The translations under genes and the position numbers were made by a program. This document shows, piece after piece, positions 1-11,453 of a stretch of 64,000 bases of DNA (position 1 is its first letter; each line of letters starts with the position of its first letter). Source of the stretch: Pseudomonas kilonensis (GTDB lineage Bacteria > Pseudomonadota > Gammaproteobacteria > Pseudomonadales > Pseudomonadaceae); contig NZ_LHVH01000035.1 in the NCBI RefSeq assembly GCF_001269885.1, forward strand, positions 1-64,000. The letters run 5' to 3'. The notes beneath the pieces were generated by a model. That model worked only from the letters and a program-made list of their open reading frames with translations, was not told the origin of the DNA and did not search any database.

Positions 1-10
1 TCTTCAGTTC
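1..10 (-). rRNA. 16S rRNA gene, first ~10 nt only (5' end)
   Basis: Read on the minus strand, positions 10 to 1 give GAACTGAAGA, the start of mature Pseudomonas 16S rRNA, which continues off the window. A typical rrn leader, boxA and rRNA-type promoters lie immediately upstream on the same strand, so an rrn operon points leftward out of the window. The mature end is placed by similarity to the known 16S terminus. The rest of the operon is not visible. Confidence 0.85.
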
Positions 11-205
11 AAACATCTTTGGGTTTTGAGAAAACCCTAAACTTGGCTCAGCAATCGTTGGTTACATCTTTGATTTCTCGCGGAGTAACTTGTGATGCTG
101 ATAATCTGTTGACTAGCAGTCTGACTCCACAAGCACCCACACGAATTGCTTGATTCAGTTGTTAAAGAGCGGTTGGCTGAGTCTTTCGTCTCAACCGAGG
201 CGCGC
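11..205 (-). promoter_or_regulatory. rrn leader with boxA antitermination site
   Basis: This is the transcribed leader between the innermost rrn promoter and 16S. On the minus strand, positions 171 to 159 read CGCTCTTTAACAA, a near-perfect boxA (consensus TGCTCTTTAACAA), where NusB/S10 load for rRNA antitermination. The rest of the leader should hold the 5' half of the RNase III processing stem of pre-16S rRNA, whose partner lies outside the window. Short reading frames here are not credible genes. Confidence 0.85.
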
Positions 206-233
206 ATTCTACAGCGCCCCGTGTATCTGTCAA
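206..233 (-). promoter_or_regulatory. rrn promoter, innermost of three
   Basis: On the minus strand there is a perfect -35 TTGACA (233-228), a 16-bp spacer and a -10 TAGAAT (211-206). A GC-rich discriminator (GCGCGCC) follows, the hallmark of stringently controlled rRNA promoters. Transcription should start near position 199, about 190 nt before 16S. Confidence 0.8.
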
Positions 234-325
234 GCGGTTATTTTAAGAAGTTTTCAAAGTTTCGCTTCGGAAACATCAACAACTTCAACCACTTGCGCTT
301 CCGATCTCTCGTTAGCGGGAGGCGA

Positions 326-353
326 ATTCTACAGCGTTACTCGCTGCTGTCAA
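326..353 (-). promoter_or_regulatory. rrn promoter, middle of three
   Basis: On the minus strand there is a -35 TTGACA (353-348), a 16-bp spacer and a -10 TAGAAT (331-326). The layout and -10 hexamer match those of the innermost promoter. It lies 120 bp further upstream of 16S. Confidence 0.78.
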
Positions 354-528
354 CACCTCTTTTTCACCGCTTTCGACCGAGAAGATCGAATCGCCGATAG
401 AGCCAAACAACACCGCTCTATCTGCTCCTTCCGGGCTTCGATGACCTGAAGCCCAACACCTTCGAAACTTACTTAACTCATTGAATCTCAAGGAGTTTTC
501 CGTTTCGACTGCGCCGGAAGTGGGGCGA

Positions 529-556
529 ATTATAGACTTCCAGAATCTGCCGTCAA
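529..556 (-). promoter_or_regulatory. rrn promoter, outermost of three
   Basis: On the minus strand there is a -35 TTGACG (556-551), a 16-bp spacer and a consensus -10 TATAAT (534-529), followed by a GC-rich stretch. The A/T-rich bases upstream of the -35 (about 557-580) could act as an UP element. This promoter sits immediately after the 3' end of tyrS, which is on the same strand. Confidence 0.72.
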
Positions 557-571
557 CACCTATTTTCAGCT

Positions 572-1771
572 TTATTCAGATTTCAGCGTAATACGCGCAA
601 AAGCCTTCTTGCCGGCCTGACAGACATGAGTAGAACCCAGCTCATATATATAGGTGCGATCCACAACCTCACCATCGATACGCACACCACCCGAACCCAA
701 AAGGTCTCGCGCCACCGCTGCGTTCTTGACCAGGCCTGCTTTATTAAGGACTGCCGCAATCGGCATATCCTCGGCAGCAGTCAACTCGATCTCCGGCAGA
801 TCGTCCGGCAGCTCGCCATCCTTCATGCGATTACCCGCCGCGCGATGAGCATTGGCCGCAGCCTCCTCACCATGGAAACGCGCAACGATCTCTTCGGCCA
901 GCTTGATCTTGATGTCACGCGGATTGGCGCCAGCCTCGACATCGGCACGGAACGCATTGACCTCATCCATGGACCGGAAACTCAACAGCTCGAAGTAGCG
1001 CCACATCAGCACATCAGGAATGGAGACCAGCTTGCTGTACATGACGCCCGGCGCTTCCTGGATACCCACGTAGTTGCCCAGCGACTTGGACATCTTCTTC
1101 ACACCATCCAGACCTTCCAGCAACGGCATGGTCAGGATGCACTGTGCCTCCTGACCATAACCACGCTGCAGCTCACGCCCCATCAACAGGTTGAACTTCT
1201 GGTCGGTACCGCCAAGCTCAACGTCCGCGCGCAACGCGACCGAGTCATAGCCCTGCACAAGCGGATAGAGGAACTCATGAATGGCGATTGGCTGATTGGA
1301 TTTATAGCGCTTGTCGAAATCATCGCGCTCAAGCATGCGAGCCACGGTGTATTGGGACGTCAGACGAATGAAATCCGCCGGCCCCATCAGATCCATCCAA
1401 GTGGAGTTGAAAGCCACTTCGGTCCTGGCCGGATCAAGAATCTTGAAAACCTGAGTCTTGTAGGTCTCGGCGTTATCGAGAACCTGCTCACGAGTCAGCG
1501 GTGGGCGCGTAGCACTCTTGCCGCTTGGATCACCGATCATCCCGGTGAAGTCACCTATAAGGAAGATGACCTGGTGCCCCAGGTCCTGGAACTGGCGCAG
1601 CTTATTAATAAGCACGGTATGGCCCAGGTGCAGATCGGGTGCCGTCGGATCGAAACCTGCCTTGATACGCAGCGGCTGCCCGCGCTTGAGCTTTTCGATC
1701 AGCTCGGACTCGACCAACAGTTCTTCCGCACCACGTTTGATCAGCGCTAGCTGCTCTTCAACCGACTTCAT
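572..1771 (-). CDS. tyrS: tyrosyl-tRNA synthetase (TyrZ-like class)
   Basis: Charges tRNA-Tyr with tyrosine in the cytoplasm. The 399-residue protein has the class I signatures: a HIGH-type motif HLGH at residues 48-51, the tyrosine-site segment LGGTDQKFN near 187-194, and KMSKS at 226-230. A C-terminal S4 RNA-binding domain covers about 335-399. The frame is open upstream for 31 more codons, but [11 protein letters not shown] is the usual start and gives the usual family length. The gene lies just before the rrn promoters on the same strand and is divergent from the M23 peptidase gene. In P. aeruginosa the copy in this position is named tyrZ, and pseudomonads can carry a second enzyme, so the exact symbol is uncertain. 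Confidence 0.95.
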   Translation of the reverse strand: MKSVEEQLALIKRGAEELLVESELIEKLKRGQPLRIKAGFDPTAPDLHLGHTVLINKLRQFQDLGHQVIFLIGDFTGMIGDPSGKSATRPPLTREQVLDNAETYKTQVFKILDPARTEVAFNSTWMDLMGPADFIRLTSQYTVARMLERDDFDKRYKSNQPIAIHEFLYPLVQGYDSVALRADVELGGTDQKFNLLMGRELQRGYGQEAQCILTMPLLEGLDGVKKMSKSLGNYVGIQEAPGVMYSKLVSIPDVLMWRYFELLSFRSMDEVNAFRADVEAGANPRDIKIKLAEEIVARFHGEEAAANAHRAAGNRMKDGELPDDLPEIELTAAEDMPIAAVLNKAGLVKNAAVARDLLGSGGVRIDGEVVDRTYIYELGSTHVCQAGKKAFARITLKSE

Positions 1772-1983
1772 AACAGACCCGTAAGGCTCAGATTCAAAGG
1801 GCCCCAACCATACAAGATCGCGCACCAAATACAAGGTTTGCCCGGCGCGCGGACGCCAATCCACAGAACAGAGCGTTCGCGGGCTTGCTTCGCAGGGGTT
1901 TTGGTTATATTTTATACAGTTATTTCATCTTCATCATGTCAGTCATCTTTTCCAATTCATCTTTTCAAAAGTCAAAATTACCT

Positions 1984-4496
<2,513 letters not shown>

Positions 4497-4515
4497 ATCC
4501 AGTAATTACGGACAG

Positions 4516-4553
4516 AAAAAAGCCGCAGGGCCCTAAGGCTCTGCGGCTTTTTT
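4516..4553. terminator. bidirectional rho-independent terminator
   Basis: A 12-bp stem (4521-4532 with 4537-4548, one G-U pair) closes a CTAA loop. A run of A precedes it and a run of T follows, so it can stop transcription from either side. It separates the converging anmK and erpA genes. Confidence 0.93.
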
Positions 4554-4563
4554 ATTGAAGCAC

Positions 4564-4914
4564 TCAGATCGAGAACGAAGAACCGCACCCACAGGTTGTG
4601 GTCGCGTTTGGGTTCTTGATCACGAACCGCGAGCCTTCCAGGCCTTCCTGATAATCCACCTCGGCACCTGCCAGGTACTGGAAGCTCATCGGATCGACCA
4701 CCAGGCTGACCCCTTCGCGTTCAACGATGGTGTCGTCTTCGGCCACTTCTTCATCAAAAGTGAAGCCGTACTGAAAACCGGAACAACCGCCGCCCGTTAC
4801 AAACACGCGCAGCTTCAAACGATCATTGCCCTCTTCATCGACCAGGCTCTTCACCTTGTGCGCGGCACCGTGGGTGAATTGCAAAGCCGTGGGGGTGAAG
4901 GTTTCGACGCTCAT
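4564..4914 (-). CDS. erpA: iron-sulfur cluster insertion protein ErpA
   Basis: A-type carrier that delivers Fe-S clusters to apoproteins, including isoprenoid-pathway enzymes. The 116-residue protein has the three conserved cluster cysteines: C44 in GGGCSGF, and C108 and C110 in CGCGSS near the C terminus. The start MSVETFTP matches the family length and has GGGAGA 8 bases upstream. The longer frame adds 26 unlikely residues. The gene faces anmK across the shared terminator. Confidence 0.95.
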   Translation of the reverse strand: MSVETFTPTALQFTHGAAHKVKSLVDEEGNDRLKLRVFVTGGGCSGFQYGFTFDEEVAEDDTIVEREGVSLVVDPMSFQYLAGAEVDYQEGLEGSRFVIKNPNATTTCGCGSSFSI

Positions 4915-5063
4915 GCTGAATATCTCCCGGCGCTTACGCCGCCATAATGCGTGATGGCGGGCATTATCCGCTTCTCCTAGAAAATCGGTCAACTATTTAC
5001 AAGAGCAGCGGCGAACTACAAGCCCCAAGCTCGTAGCTGCCAACTTGAAGCGTGTGGCTGCCG

Positions 5064-6098
5064 TTATGGCAACATCCCCGCATGGGAGAGCCCCAAGCGC
5101 TCATCCAGCCCGAACAGGATGTTCAGGTTCTGCACGGCCTGGCCGGACGCGCCCTTGACCAGGTTATCGATGACCGACAACACCACCACCAGATCACCGT
5201 CCTGCGGACGATGCACGGCGATCCGGCAAACGTTCGCACCGCGCACGCTGCGGGTTTCCGGGTGGCTGCCGGCTGGCATTACGTCGACGAACGGTTCGTT
5301 GGCATAACGCTTTTCAAACAACGCCTGCAGGTCCACCGAACGATCGACGACGGTTGCATAAAGAGTGGAGTGGATGCCACGAATCATCGGCGTCAGGTGC
5401 GGCACGAAGGTCAGGCCGACCTCCTTGCCCGCGGCCCGGCGCAATCCCTGGCGAATTTCCGGCAGGTGGCGGTGCCCCTTGACCGCGTACGCTTTCATGC
5501 TTTCCACCGTTTCGGCGTACAGCGAGCCGACACTGGCGCCACGCCCGGCCCCACTGACACCGGACTTGCAGTCGGCAATCAGACGCGAAGCATCGGCAAG
5601 ACCGGCCTCGAGTAGCGGCAGGAACCCCAGCTGCGTCGCCGTCGGATAGCAACCCGGTACCGCGATCAGTCGGGCCTGCTTGATTTTCTCGCGATTGACT
5701 TCCGGCAATCCATAGACCGCCTCGTCGAGCAGATCCGGCGCGCCGTGAGGTTGACCGTACCACTTGGCCCATTCATCGGCGTCCTGCAGGCGGAAGTCCG
5801 CCGACAGGTCAATGACCTTGGTCCCGGCAGCCAGCAGTTCACCCGCCAGGGCGTGGGCGACACCGTGAGGTGTGGCGAAGAACACCACATCGCAGGCGCC
5901 AAGGGTCTTGATGTCCGGAACACTGAACGCCAGGCCGTCGTAATGACCTCGCAGGTTCGGGTACATGTCGGCAACGGCCAGGCCGGCCTCGGATCGGGAA
6001 GTGATGACCACCACCTCAGCTTGCGGATGCTGTGCCAACAGACGCAGCAGTTCGACACCGGTGTACCCCGTGCCGCCGACGATACCGACCTTGACCAT
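5064..6098 (-). CDS. argC: N-acetyl-gamma-glutamyl-phosphate reductase
   Basis: NADPH-dependent reduction of N-acetylglutamyl phosphate to the semialdehyde, the third step of arginine synthesis. The 344-residue protein opens with the nucleotide-binding [10 protein letters not shown]. The catalytic cysteine is C150 in [10 protein letters not shown]. The start MVKVGIVGG fits the family, and a 24-codon upstream extension is rejected. argC stands apart from other arg genes, as usual in Pseudomonas, and is divergent from hemJ. Confidence 0.96.
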   Translation of the reverse strand: MVKVGIVGGTGYTGVELLRLLAQHPQAEVVVITSRSEAGLAVADMYPNLRGHYDGLAFSVPDIKTLGACDVVFFATPHGVAHALAGELLAAGTKVIDLSADFRLQDADEWAKWYGQPHGAPDLLDEAVYGLPEVNREKIKQARLIAVPGCYPTATQLGFLPLLEAGLADASRLIADCKSGVSGAGRGASVGSLYAETVESMKAYAVKGHRHLPEIRQGLRRAAGKEVGLTFVPHLTPMIRGIHSTLYATVVDRSVDLQALFEKRYANEPFVDVMPAGSHPETRSVRGANVCRIAVHRPQDGDLVVVLSVIDNLVKGASGQAVQNLNILFGLDERLGLSHAGMLP

Positions 6099-6233
6099 AA
6101 ACCTGCCCTCAACGAACCCACTGGAAAGCCGTCGATGATAGGGGCCGCAGGGCCCGGCGACAACCGCCAAGGTGACGTGCGGACGCTCTAACCTCTACTA
6201 TCGGGCTACCGTGAATCCTGGGAATAACTAAAA

Positions 6234-6665
6234 ATGCTCTATCTGTGGCTCAAAGCACTTCATATCGTCAGCATGGTCTGCTGGTTCGCCGGCCTGTTCT
6301 ACCTGCCTCGCCTGTTTGTCTATCACGCCCAAAGCGAGGACAGCGTCAGCAAAGAACGTTTCAGCGTCATGGAGCGCAAGTTGTACCGCGGCATCATGGG
6401 CCCGGCGATGATTGCCACGCTCGTATTCGGCATCTGGCTGCTCAGCCTCAACGCCGGCGCCTACTTCACCCAAGGTGGCTGGATGCACGCCAAGCTGACC
6501 CTGGTCGTGCTGCTGATCGGTTACCACCATATGTGCGGCGCCCAGGTAAAGCGCTTCGCCCGTGGCGAAAACACCCGCAGCCATGTCTTTTATCGCTGGT
6601 TCAATGAAGTGCCGGTTCTGATATTGCTGGCTATCGTAATTCTGGTCGTCGTCCGACCGTTCTAA
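6234..6665 (+). CDS. hemJ: protoporphyrinogen IX oxidase HemJ
   Basis: Integral membrane protein of 143 residues with four predicted membrane helices. It begins MLYLWLKALHIVSM, and H10 is the conserved heme-related histidine of the HemJ/UPF0093 family. HemJ oxidises protoporphyrinogen IX to protoporphyrin IX in heme synthesis in bacteria lacking HemG or HemY. Catalytic function is assigned by family. It is followed 35 bp later by a nitronate monooxygenase-like gene on the same strand. Confidence 0.88.
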   Translation: MLYLWLKALHIVSMVCWFAGLFYLPRLFVYHAQSEDSVSKERFSVMERKLYRGIMGPAMIATLVFGIWLLSLNAGAYFTQGGWMHAKLTLVVLLIGYHHMCGAQVKRFARGENTRSHVFYRWFNEVPVLILLAIVILVVVRPF

Positions 6666-6700
6666 TCTCCAATCAGCATCCATTATCCGGGGTACTTGCG

Positions 6701-7669
6701 ATGTCGTTGCCCGCTCTGCTTGAACAACGCTTGCGCCTGCCCGTCGTGGCAGCGCCAATGTTCCTGATTTCCAATCCGAAACTGGTGCTGGCCTGCTGCC
6801 GCAACGGCATCGTCGGAAGTTTTCCGGCGTTGAACCAGCGCGAAAGCAGTGGCTTCAAGGCCTGGCTCGAGGAAATCGAAGCAGGCCTGGCGACCCTGGA
6901 GAATCCGGCACCCTACGCCGTGAACCTGATCGTCCATCACAGCAACCCGCGGCTTCAAGCCGACTTGGCCATCTGCATCGAACACAAGGTGCCGATTGTC
7001 ATCACCAGCCTGGGCGCGGTGAAGGAGTTGGTGGATGCCGTCCATGCTTATGGCGGACTGGTGTTCCATGACGTGACGACCCGGCGTCATGCCGAGAAAG
7101 CCGCCGAAGCCGGTGTCGATGGCTTGATCGCCGTTGCCGCTGGTGCAGGCGGGCATGCCGGAACATGGAGCCCGTTTTCACTAGTCGCCGAGATCCGGCA
7201 GTTTTTCGACAAAACCGTGCTGCTTGCAGGATGCCTGAACCATGGCCATCAGATTTTGGCCGCACAATTGCTCGGCGCCGATCTGGCCTACTTCGGCACG
7301 CGCTTTATCGCTACGAGCGAAAGCCACGCCCCTGACGCTTATAAAGAGATGTTGCTCACATCCAGAGCCGCAGACATCGTGCATACTCCCGCTGTATCCG
7401 GAGTGCCGGCCAGTTTCATGCGCCAGAGCCTGGAGAGCGCCGGTTTCGATCTGGCCGCTCTGCAGAACAAGGGCGAGGTGGATTTTGGCTCGAAACTCAA
7501 ACCGCTGAACGATGAAGCCAAGGCCTGGAAAACCGTATGGTCCGCTGGCCAGGGCGTGGGTGAAATCGATGATTTGCCCAGCGTCGATCAGTTGGTGGCA
7601 CGCCTGGATGAAGAATACCGTCAGGCACATGCCCGGGCGGCGCAGCTTGGCGGGCAATGGCCCCGCTGA
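6701..7669 (+). CDS. nitronate monooxygenase family flavoprotein
   Basis: A 322-residue TIM-barrel FMN protein of the nitronate monooxygenase/2-nitropropane dioxygenase family. Visible motifs include the opening RLPVVAAPMFLISNPKL, the segment HDVTTRRHAEKAAEAGVDG, and the phosphate-binding AAGAGGHAG followed by a second glycine region ending in FGTRFIAT. Such enzymes oxidise nitronates such as the toxin propionate-3-nitronate. The real substrate here is not known. It probably shares a transcript with hemJ. Confidence 0.85.
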   Translation: MSLPALLEQRLRLPVVAAPMFLISNPKLVLACCRNGIVGSFPALNQRESSGFKAWLEEIEAGLATLENPAPYAVNLIVHHSNPRLQADLAICIEHKVPIVITSLGAVKELVDAVHAYGGLVFHDVTTRRHAEKAAEAGVDGLIAVAAGAGGHAGTWSPFSLVAEIRQFFDKTVLLAGCLNHGHQILAAQLLGADLAYFGTRFIATSESHAPDAYKEMLLTSRAADIVHTPAVSGVPASFMRQSLESAGFDLAALQNKGEVDFGSKLKPLNDEAKAWKTVWSAGQGVGEIDDLPSVDQLVARLDEEYRQAHARAAQLGGQWPR

Positions 7670-7720
7670 AGCAACCCCATAAAAACAGTTATTTAACTTT
7701 CAGAGACAAGGATGCCGGGC

Positions 7721-8686
7721 ATGAGCGAAACCCGTTTCAACATTGTATTCGACGGAGGCCTGATGCCGGGCGTCGATACCACCACAGCCAAACTCAACCT
7801 CGCCGACCTGTTTAAAAGCGACATCAGCGCCATTGAACGGCTGTTCACTGGTCGCAAGGTAGCCCTTAAAAGCAACCTGTCCCAGAGCGAAGCGCAGCAA
7901 TACCTGGAAGCGCTCAACAGGAGCGGAATCGATGCCCGAATCGAAGCTGAACCTGCCCTCCAACTGAGCCTCGGCGAAGTGCAGGAGTCGCCACAACAGC
8001 CGAGTGGGCGCCACCCGGAATCTATCGTCGACCCCGTCTCGCCGTATGCGCCTCCCCGGGCCGAAGTGGGTGAAACACTCGCCGAGTACAGCACCCTCAA
8101 GCCGTTCAGCTTCGATGGGCGTATCGGCCGTTTGCGCTACCTGGCCTGGACCATGGTGTTGACCCTGGCCCTGCTGCCCCTGGTCGGCCTGGGCTTCTGG
8201 TTAGCCACGGCCTGGCTGCTGGCTTCCGACTCGATAGCGGGACTCATCGTCGGCGGCCTGCTCGGCGCAGCCGTCGTACTAGCCTTTGCCTTCGTGAGCA
8301 TCCAGTTCAACGTCCAGCGCCTGCATGATCTCGGCTGGTCGGGGTGGTTGTGGCTGGTCAACCTCGTTCCATTCGTGGGCAGCATCTTCCCGTTCATCCT
8401 CATCATCGCCCCGGGCAATACCGGTGCAAACCAGTATGGTCCGCCGCCACCGCGCAATACCACGGCGGTCAAATTGCTGGCGTCGCTTTGGCTTGTGATG
8501 ATCGTCCTGATTTTCATGGCTACCTTTGCCGGCATCTTCGGAGCCCTCCAGGAGGACTACGACAGCAGTACCCTGAGCAGCTATGAAAGCAGCGAGTCCA
8601 GCACCGACACCGCCGAAGAACCCGCCGTCGAGGCAGCCGAGCCCGCTTCGCCTTCTGTAGACTATGAAGAAGAAGAGGAACAATAA
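7721..8686 (+). CDS. DUF805 membrane protein with N-terminal cytoplasmic domain
   Basis: Protein of about 321 residues with unknown function. Residues 1 to about 80 form a soluble segment (FNIVFDGGLMPG, then FTGRKVALKSNLSQSEAQQYL) that looks like a small alpha/beta module. A linker leads to a DUF805 domain beginning FSFDGRIGRLRYL, with four predicted membrane helices and the typical VQRLHDLGWSGWLWL stretch. The tail is very acidic (YEEEEEQ). The start 9 bases after AAGG is preferred over an ATG three codons upstream that lies too close to it. Confidence 0.75.
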   Translation: MSETRFNIVFDGGLMPGVDTTTAKLNLADLFKSDISAIERLFTGRKVALKSNLSQSEAQQYLEALNRSGIDARIEAEPALQLSLGEVQESPQQPSGRHPESIVDPVSPYAPPRAEVGETLAEYSTLKPFSFDGRIGRLRYLAWTMVLTLALLPLVGLGFWLATAWLLASDSIAGLIVGGLLGAAVVLAFAFVSIQFNVQRLHDLGWSGWLWLVNLVPFVGSIFPFILIIAPGNTGANQYGPPPPRNTTAVKLLASLWLVMIVLIFMATFAGIFGALQEDYDSSTLSSYESSESSTDTAEEPAVEAAEPASPSVDYEEEEEQ

Positions 8687-8746
8687 GCGCGCTTCATGCC
8701 GGTGACAGCCCAGTCGCCTGGCGGCGGGCTGTTGATGGAGAACTGC

Positions 8747-9535
8747 ATGACCCGTTACGCACTGATCACTGGCGCTTCCAGCGGCATTGGCCTGGCCATG
8801 GCCGAAGCGCTGGCCCGGCGCGGCCGCAACTTGATACTGGTGGCTCGACAACGTGATCGGCTGGAAAGTATTGCAATCGAACTGACTCAGCGGTTTGGCG
8901 TGGAGGTGTTGTTCCGGGCTTGCGACCTGGGCGAACCGCTGAGGCTTTCAGGCTTTCTCCTGGAACTGGAGGAAGGTGAGCGGCAGATCGACCTGCTGGT
9001 CAATTGTGCAGGCATCGGCACCAGCGGGCCGTTCCTGGGCCAGGACTGGATGACCGAGCAGGATCTGATCGAAGTCAACATCCTCGCCCTGACACGGCTT
9101 TGTCACGCCATCGGTAACAGCATGGCCCTGCTTGGCGGCGGCCAGATCCTCAACGTCGCCTCGATTGCCGCGTTCCAGCCCGGCCCCTGGATGAGTACCT
9201 ATTACGCCAGCAAGGCCTATGTGCTGCACTTCTCCGAAGCCCTGCGGGTCGAGCTGAAGAAATGCTCGATCAAGGTCTCGGTGCTTTGCCCTGGCCCGAC
9301 CCGGACCGGCTTCTTTTCCAGGGCGCAGATGGACGAACAGAAACTCATCGACAGCAAGTTGCTGATGAGCCCGGAAGAGGTGGCCCTGTACGCCGTGCGC
9401 GCGCTGGACCGCAACCGCGCCATCATCATTCCCGGACGCCGCAACCGCTGGCTGGCCGCACTGCCGCGACTGGGGTCGCGATGGCTGGTACGAACCATCG
9501 CCGGCATGATCAACAAGGCTTATTGCCCGCGCTGA
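8747..9535 (+). CDS. short-chain dehydrogenase/reductase
   Basis: NAD(P)-dependent oxidoreductase of 262 residues with classical SDR features: TGASSGIG at 8-15, NCAG at 86-89, catalytic S139, and YxxxK at Y152-K156. The C terminus is basic and hydrophobic and may associate with membrane. The start is the ATG 8 bases after GGAG. An ATG 17 codons upstream lacks a good ribosome site. The substrate cannot be told from sequence. Confidence 0.88.
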   Translation: MTRYALITGASSGIGLAMAEALARRGRNLILVARQRDRLESIAIELTQRFGVEVLFRACDLGEPLRLSGFLLELEEGERQIDLLVNCAGIGTSGPFLGQDWMTEQDLIEVNILALTRLCHAIGNSMALLGGGQILNVASIAAFQPGPWMSTYYASKAYVLHFSEALRVELKKCSIKVSVLCPGPTRTGFFSRAQMDEQKLIDSKLLMSPEEVALYAVRALDRNRAIIIPGRRNRWLAALPRLGSRWLVRTIAGMINKAYCPR

Positions 9536-9617
9536 TCCCTTCAAGTTGAATAACCAGGCGCCTCAACCGGAGCCTTCAAGACACCCGACCTCGACGAACC
9601 CAACGGAGAAAACAGCT

Positions 9618-9956
9618 GTGGATACTCTGTTTACCAAGATCATCAACCGGGAAATCCCGGCGAAGATCATTTACGAGGATGACCAGGTATTGGCCTTCCA
9701 CGACATCGCCCCGCAGGCGCCTGTACATTTCTTGGTCATACCGAAAAAACCGATCCGCACCCTCAATGACCTGGCCGAAGAAGACAAAGGCCTGGCTGGA
9801 CACATCTTGTTCACTGCCCAGCGCCTGGCACTGGAATTGGGCTGTGCAGAAGGTTTTCGCGTGGTGATGAATTGCAATGAAATGGGTGGGCAAACGGTCT
9901 ATCACATTCATATGCATGTGCTGGGGCAGCGCCAGATGAACTGGCCGCCGGGCTGA
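9618..9956 (+). CDS. hinT: HIT family purine nucleoside phosphoramidase (HinT-like)
   Basis: Small nucleotide hydrolase of 112 residues with the histidine triad H96-I-H98-M-H100 near the C terminus and the opening DTLFTKIINREIPAKI. HinT proteins split AMP-lysine and similar phosphoramidates. Translation most likely starts at GTG 9618, which has GGAG 9 bases upstream. Starting further upstream would add a proline-rich extension absent from the family. Confidence 0.88.
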   Translation: MDTLFTKIINREIPAKIIYEDDQVLAFHDIAPQAPVHFLVIPKKPIRTLNDLAEEDKGLAGHILFTAQRLALELGCAEGFRVVMNCNEMGGQTVYHIHMHVLGQRQMNWPPG

Positions 9957-10031
9957 TACCCCTGACCCAACGCAAATCTTCGGCGGTCGATTGGGTTAAA
10001 CTGGCCGCTGTGATTTTTCCCGGAGGTAAGC

Positions 10032-10679
10032 ATGACTACCCAACGTCACTACTCGCCGATTGACCGCCTGTTGCTGCAAGCGGATACCGCGATGCGCACG
10101 CTGCTGCCCTTCAGTGGCCAGCCGTACCGCCCATCACCGGCTATCGTGCAACCAGACGCGCAACTGAGTGACGAGCAAACCCGCCACGTCGCCGGACTGA
10201 TGCGTATCAACCACACCGGCGAAGTCTGTGCCCAGGCGCTGTATCAGGGCCAGGCGCTGACAGCGAAGCTACCGCAAGTGCGTAAGGCAATGGAGCATGC
10301 CGCCGAGGAAGAAATCGACCATCTGGTCTGGTGTGAACAACGGATTCGCCAGCTGGGCAGTCATACCAGCGTCCTGAATCCGCTGTTCTATGGGATGTCA
10401 TTCGGGATCGGCGCCGTTGCCGGGCTGATCAGCGACAAAGTCAGCCTCGGCTTCGTTGCGGCGACCGAGCATCAAGTGTGCAAGCATTTGAATGAACACC
10501 TCGAACAACTGCCGGCCGAGGATGAAAAATCCCGGGCGATCCTTGAACAGATGCGCGTGGACGAGGAACACCATGCCGAGAGTGCGCTTGAGGCCGGTGG
10601 CTTCCGTTTTCCGGCCCCGGTGAAGTTCGGCATGAGCCTGCTGGCCAAGGTCATGACCAAGAGCACTTATCGGATTTGA
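10032..10679 (+). CDS. coq7: demethoxyubiquinone hydroxylase Coq7/UbiF-type
   Basis: Di-iron monooxygenase of 215 residues for the last ring hydroxylation of ubiquinone synthesis. The metal ligands are visible in [11 protein letters not shown], in EEEIDHLVW and in DEEHHAESA, the repeated ExxH pattern of Coq7. A strong ribosome site GGAGGTAAGC precedes the ATG. Pseudomonads use Coq7 for this step in place of the flavin enzyme UbiF. Confidence 0.95.
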   Translation: MTTQRHYSPIDRLLLQADTAMRTLLPFSGQPYRPSPAIVQPDAQLSDEQTRHVAGLMRINHTGEVCAQALYQGQALTAKLPQVRKAMEHAAEEEIDHLVWCEQRIRQLGSHTSVLNPLFYGMSFGIGAVAGLISDKVSLGFVAATEHQVCKHLNEHLEQLPAEDEKSRAILEQMRVDEEHHAESALEAGGFRFPAPVKFGMSLLAKVMTKSTYRI

Positions 10680-10717
10680 CGGCAATTGAGGACTGACTAG
10701 CTCATTCCCACGGAAAT

Positions 10718-10755
10718 TAAAAAGGCGACGTCCCCAAGGGAAGTCGCCTTTTTTC
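10718..10755. terminator. bidirectional rho-independent terminator
   Basis: The GGCGAC/GTCGCC stem core (10724-10729 with 10743-10748) is flanked by A's on the left and T's on the right, extending the stem. It lies between the converging coq7 and the OsmC-like gene and can serve both. Confidence 0.9.
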
Positions 10756-10792
10756 TGTCCGAATACATCAATACGGCCAGTCGACTCTCGAC

Positions 10793-11215
10793 TCAACCCA
10801 ACTCGATGATTTCATAATCGTGGGTGATTTCGACCCCGGCGACGCCAAGCATGATCGAAGCCGAGCAGTATTTCTCGGCGGACAGCTCGATGGCGCGCTT
10901 GACCTGGGCTTCCTTCAGGGCGCGCCCCTTCACCACGAAGTGCATGTGGATCTTGGTAAACACTTTGGGATCTTCAGTGGCGCGCTCTGCCTCCAGGAAA
11001 GCTTCGCAGCTTTCGACGGCCTGGCGAGACTTTTTGAGAATGCTGACCACGTCGAAGTTGCTGCAACCGCCCACGCCCAGCAGGAGCATTTCCATCGGCC
11101 GAACACCCAGGTTCCGCCCACCGGCCTCTGGCGGGCCGTCCATGACGACCACATGACCACTGCCTGACTCACCGAGGAACATGGCTTCGCCAGCCCATTG
11201 GATGCGTGCCTTCAT
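10793..11215 (-). CDS. OsmC family protein (YhfA-like)
   Basis: Protein of 140 residues in the OsmC/Ohr fold. Both redox cysteines of the fold are present, C51 in GGCSNFDV and C117 in KYCSAS, so thiol peroxidase activity is possible. The sequence resembles the YhfA branch, whose physiological role is not settled. The start ATG has GGAG upstream, and the 14-codon upstream extension is rejected. It is divergent from vfr, as in other pseudomonads. Confidence 0.88.
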   Translation of the reverse strand: MKARIQWAGEAMFLGESGSGHVVVMDGPPEAGGRNLGVRPMEMLLLGVGGCSNFDVVSILKKSRQAVESCEAFLEAERATEDPKVFTKIHMHFVVKGRALKEAQVKRAIELSAEKYCSASIMLGVAGVEITHDYEIIELG

Positions 11216-11348
11216 CGCCAAGACTCCACTGTTAAAAAAGGGTCGCCAGCTTAGCACAGCGCTCCGGCATGACCGCTCTCCGTCTTAGGAGACCTGACCG
11301 ACCAGCATGTAGGTAAATTCTCAAATCAATTAAGGACGCCTCTGTTAA

Positions 11349-11384
11349 GCTGGCCATACGCCAACTCGATGGCGCATGGCCAGC
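11349..11384. repeat. 15-bp inverted repeat upstream of vfr
   Basis: Arms 11349-11363 and 11370-11384 are complementary at 14 of 15 positions around a 6-base centre. It lies in the OsmC-like/vfr divergent spacer, about 70 bp before the vfr start and just upstream of a possible -10 (TATAAA, 11408-11413). It could be a protein-binding palindrome or, if transcribed, a hairpin. No T-run follows, so it is not a convincing terminator. Confidence 0.6.
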
Positions 11385-11453
11385 CTTTAGCGATAGCCAT
11401 TCGCGTCTATAAAAAAACCAAACCATCACTGCGCAGTCTTTCGGGATACAACC

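Noticed and set aside
146-449. Two open frames in the rrn leader
   Set aside because: They cross rRNA promoters and boxA, have no ribosome site and no family signal.
4521-4548. Terminator stem as a regulatory RNA gene
   Set aside because: Its A/T runs and place between converging genes fit a bidirectional terminator.
11349-11384. vfr palindrome as a terminator for the OsmC-like gene
   Set aside because: It lies upstream of that gene's start, and no T-run follows.
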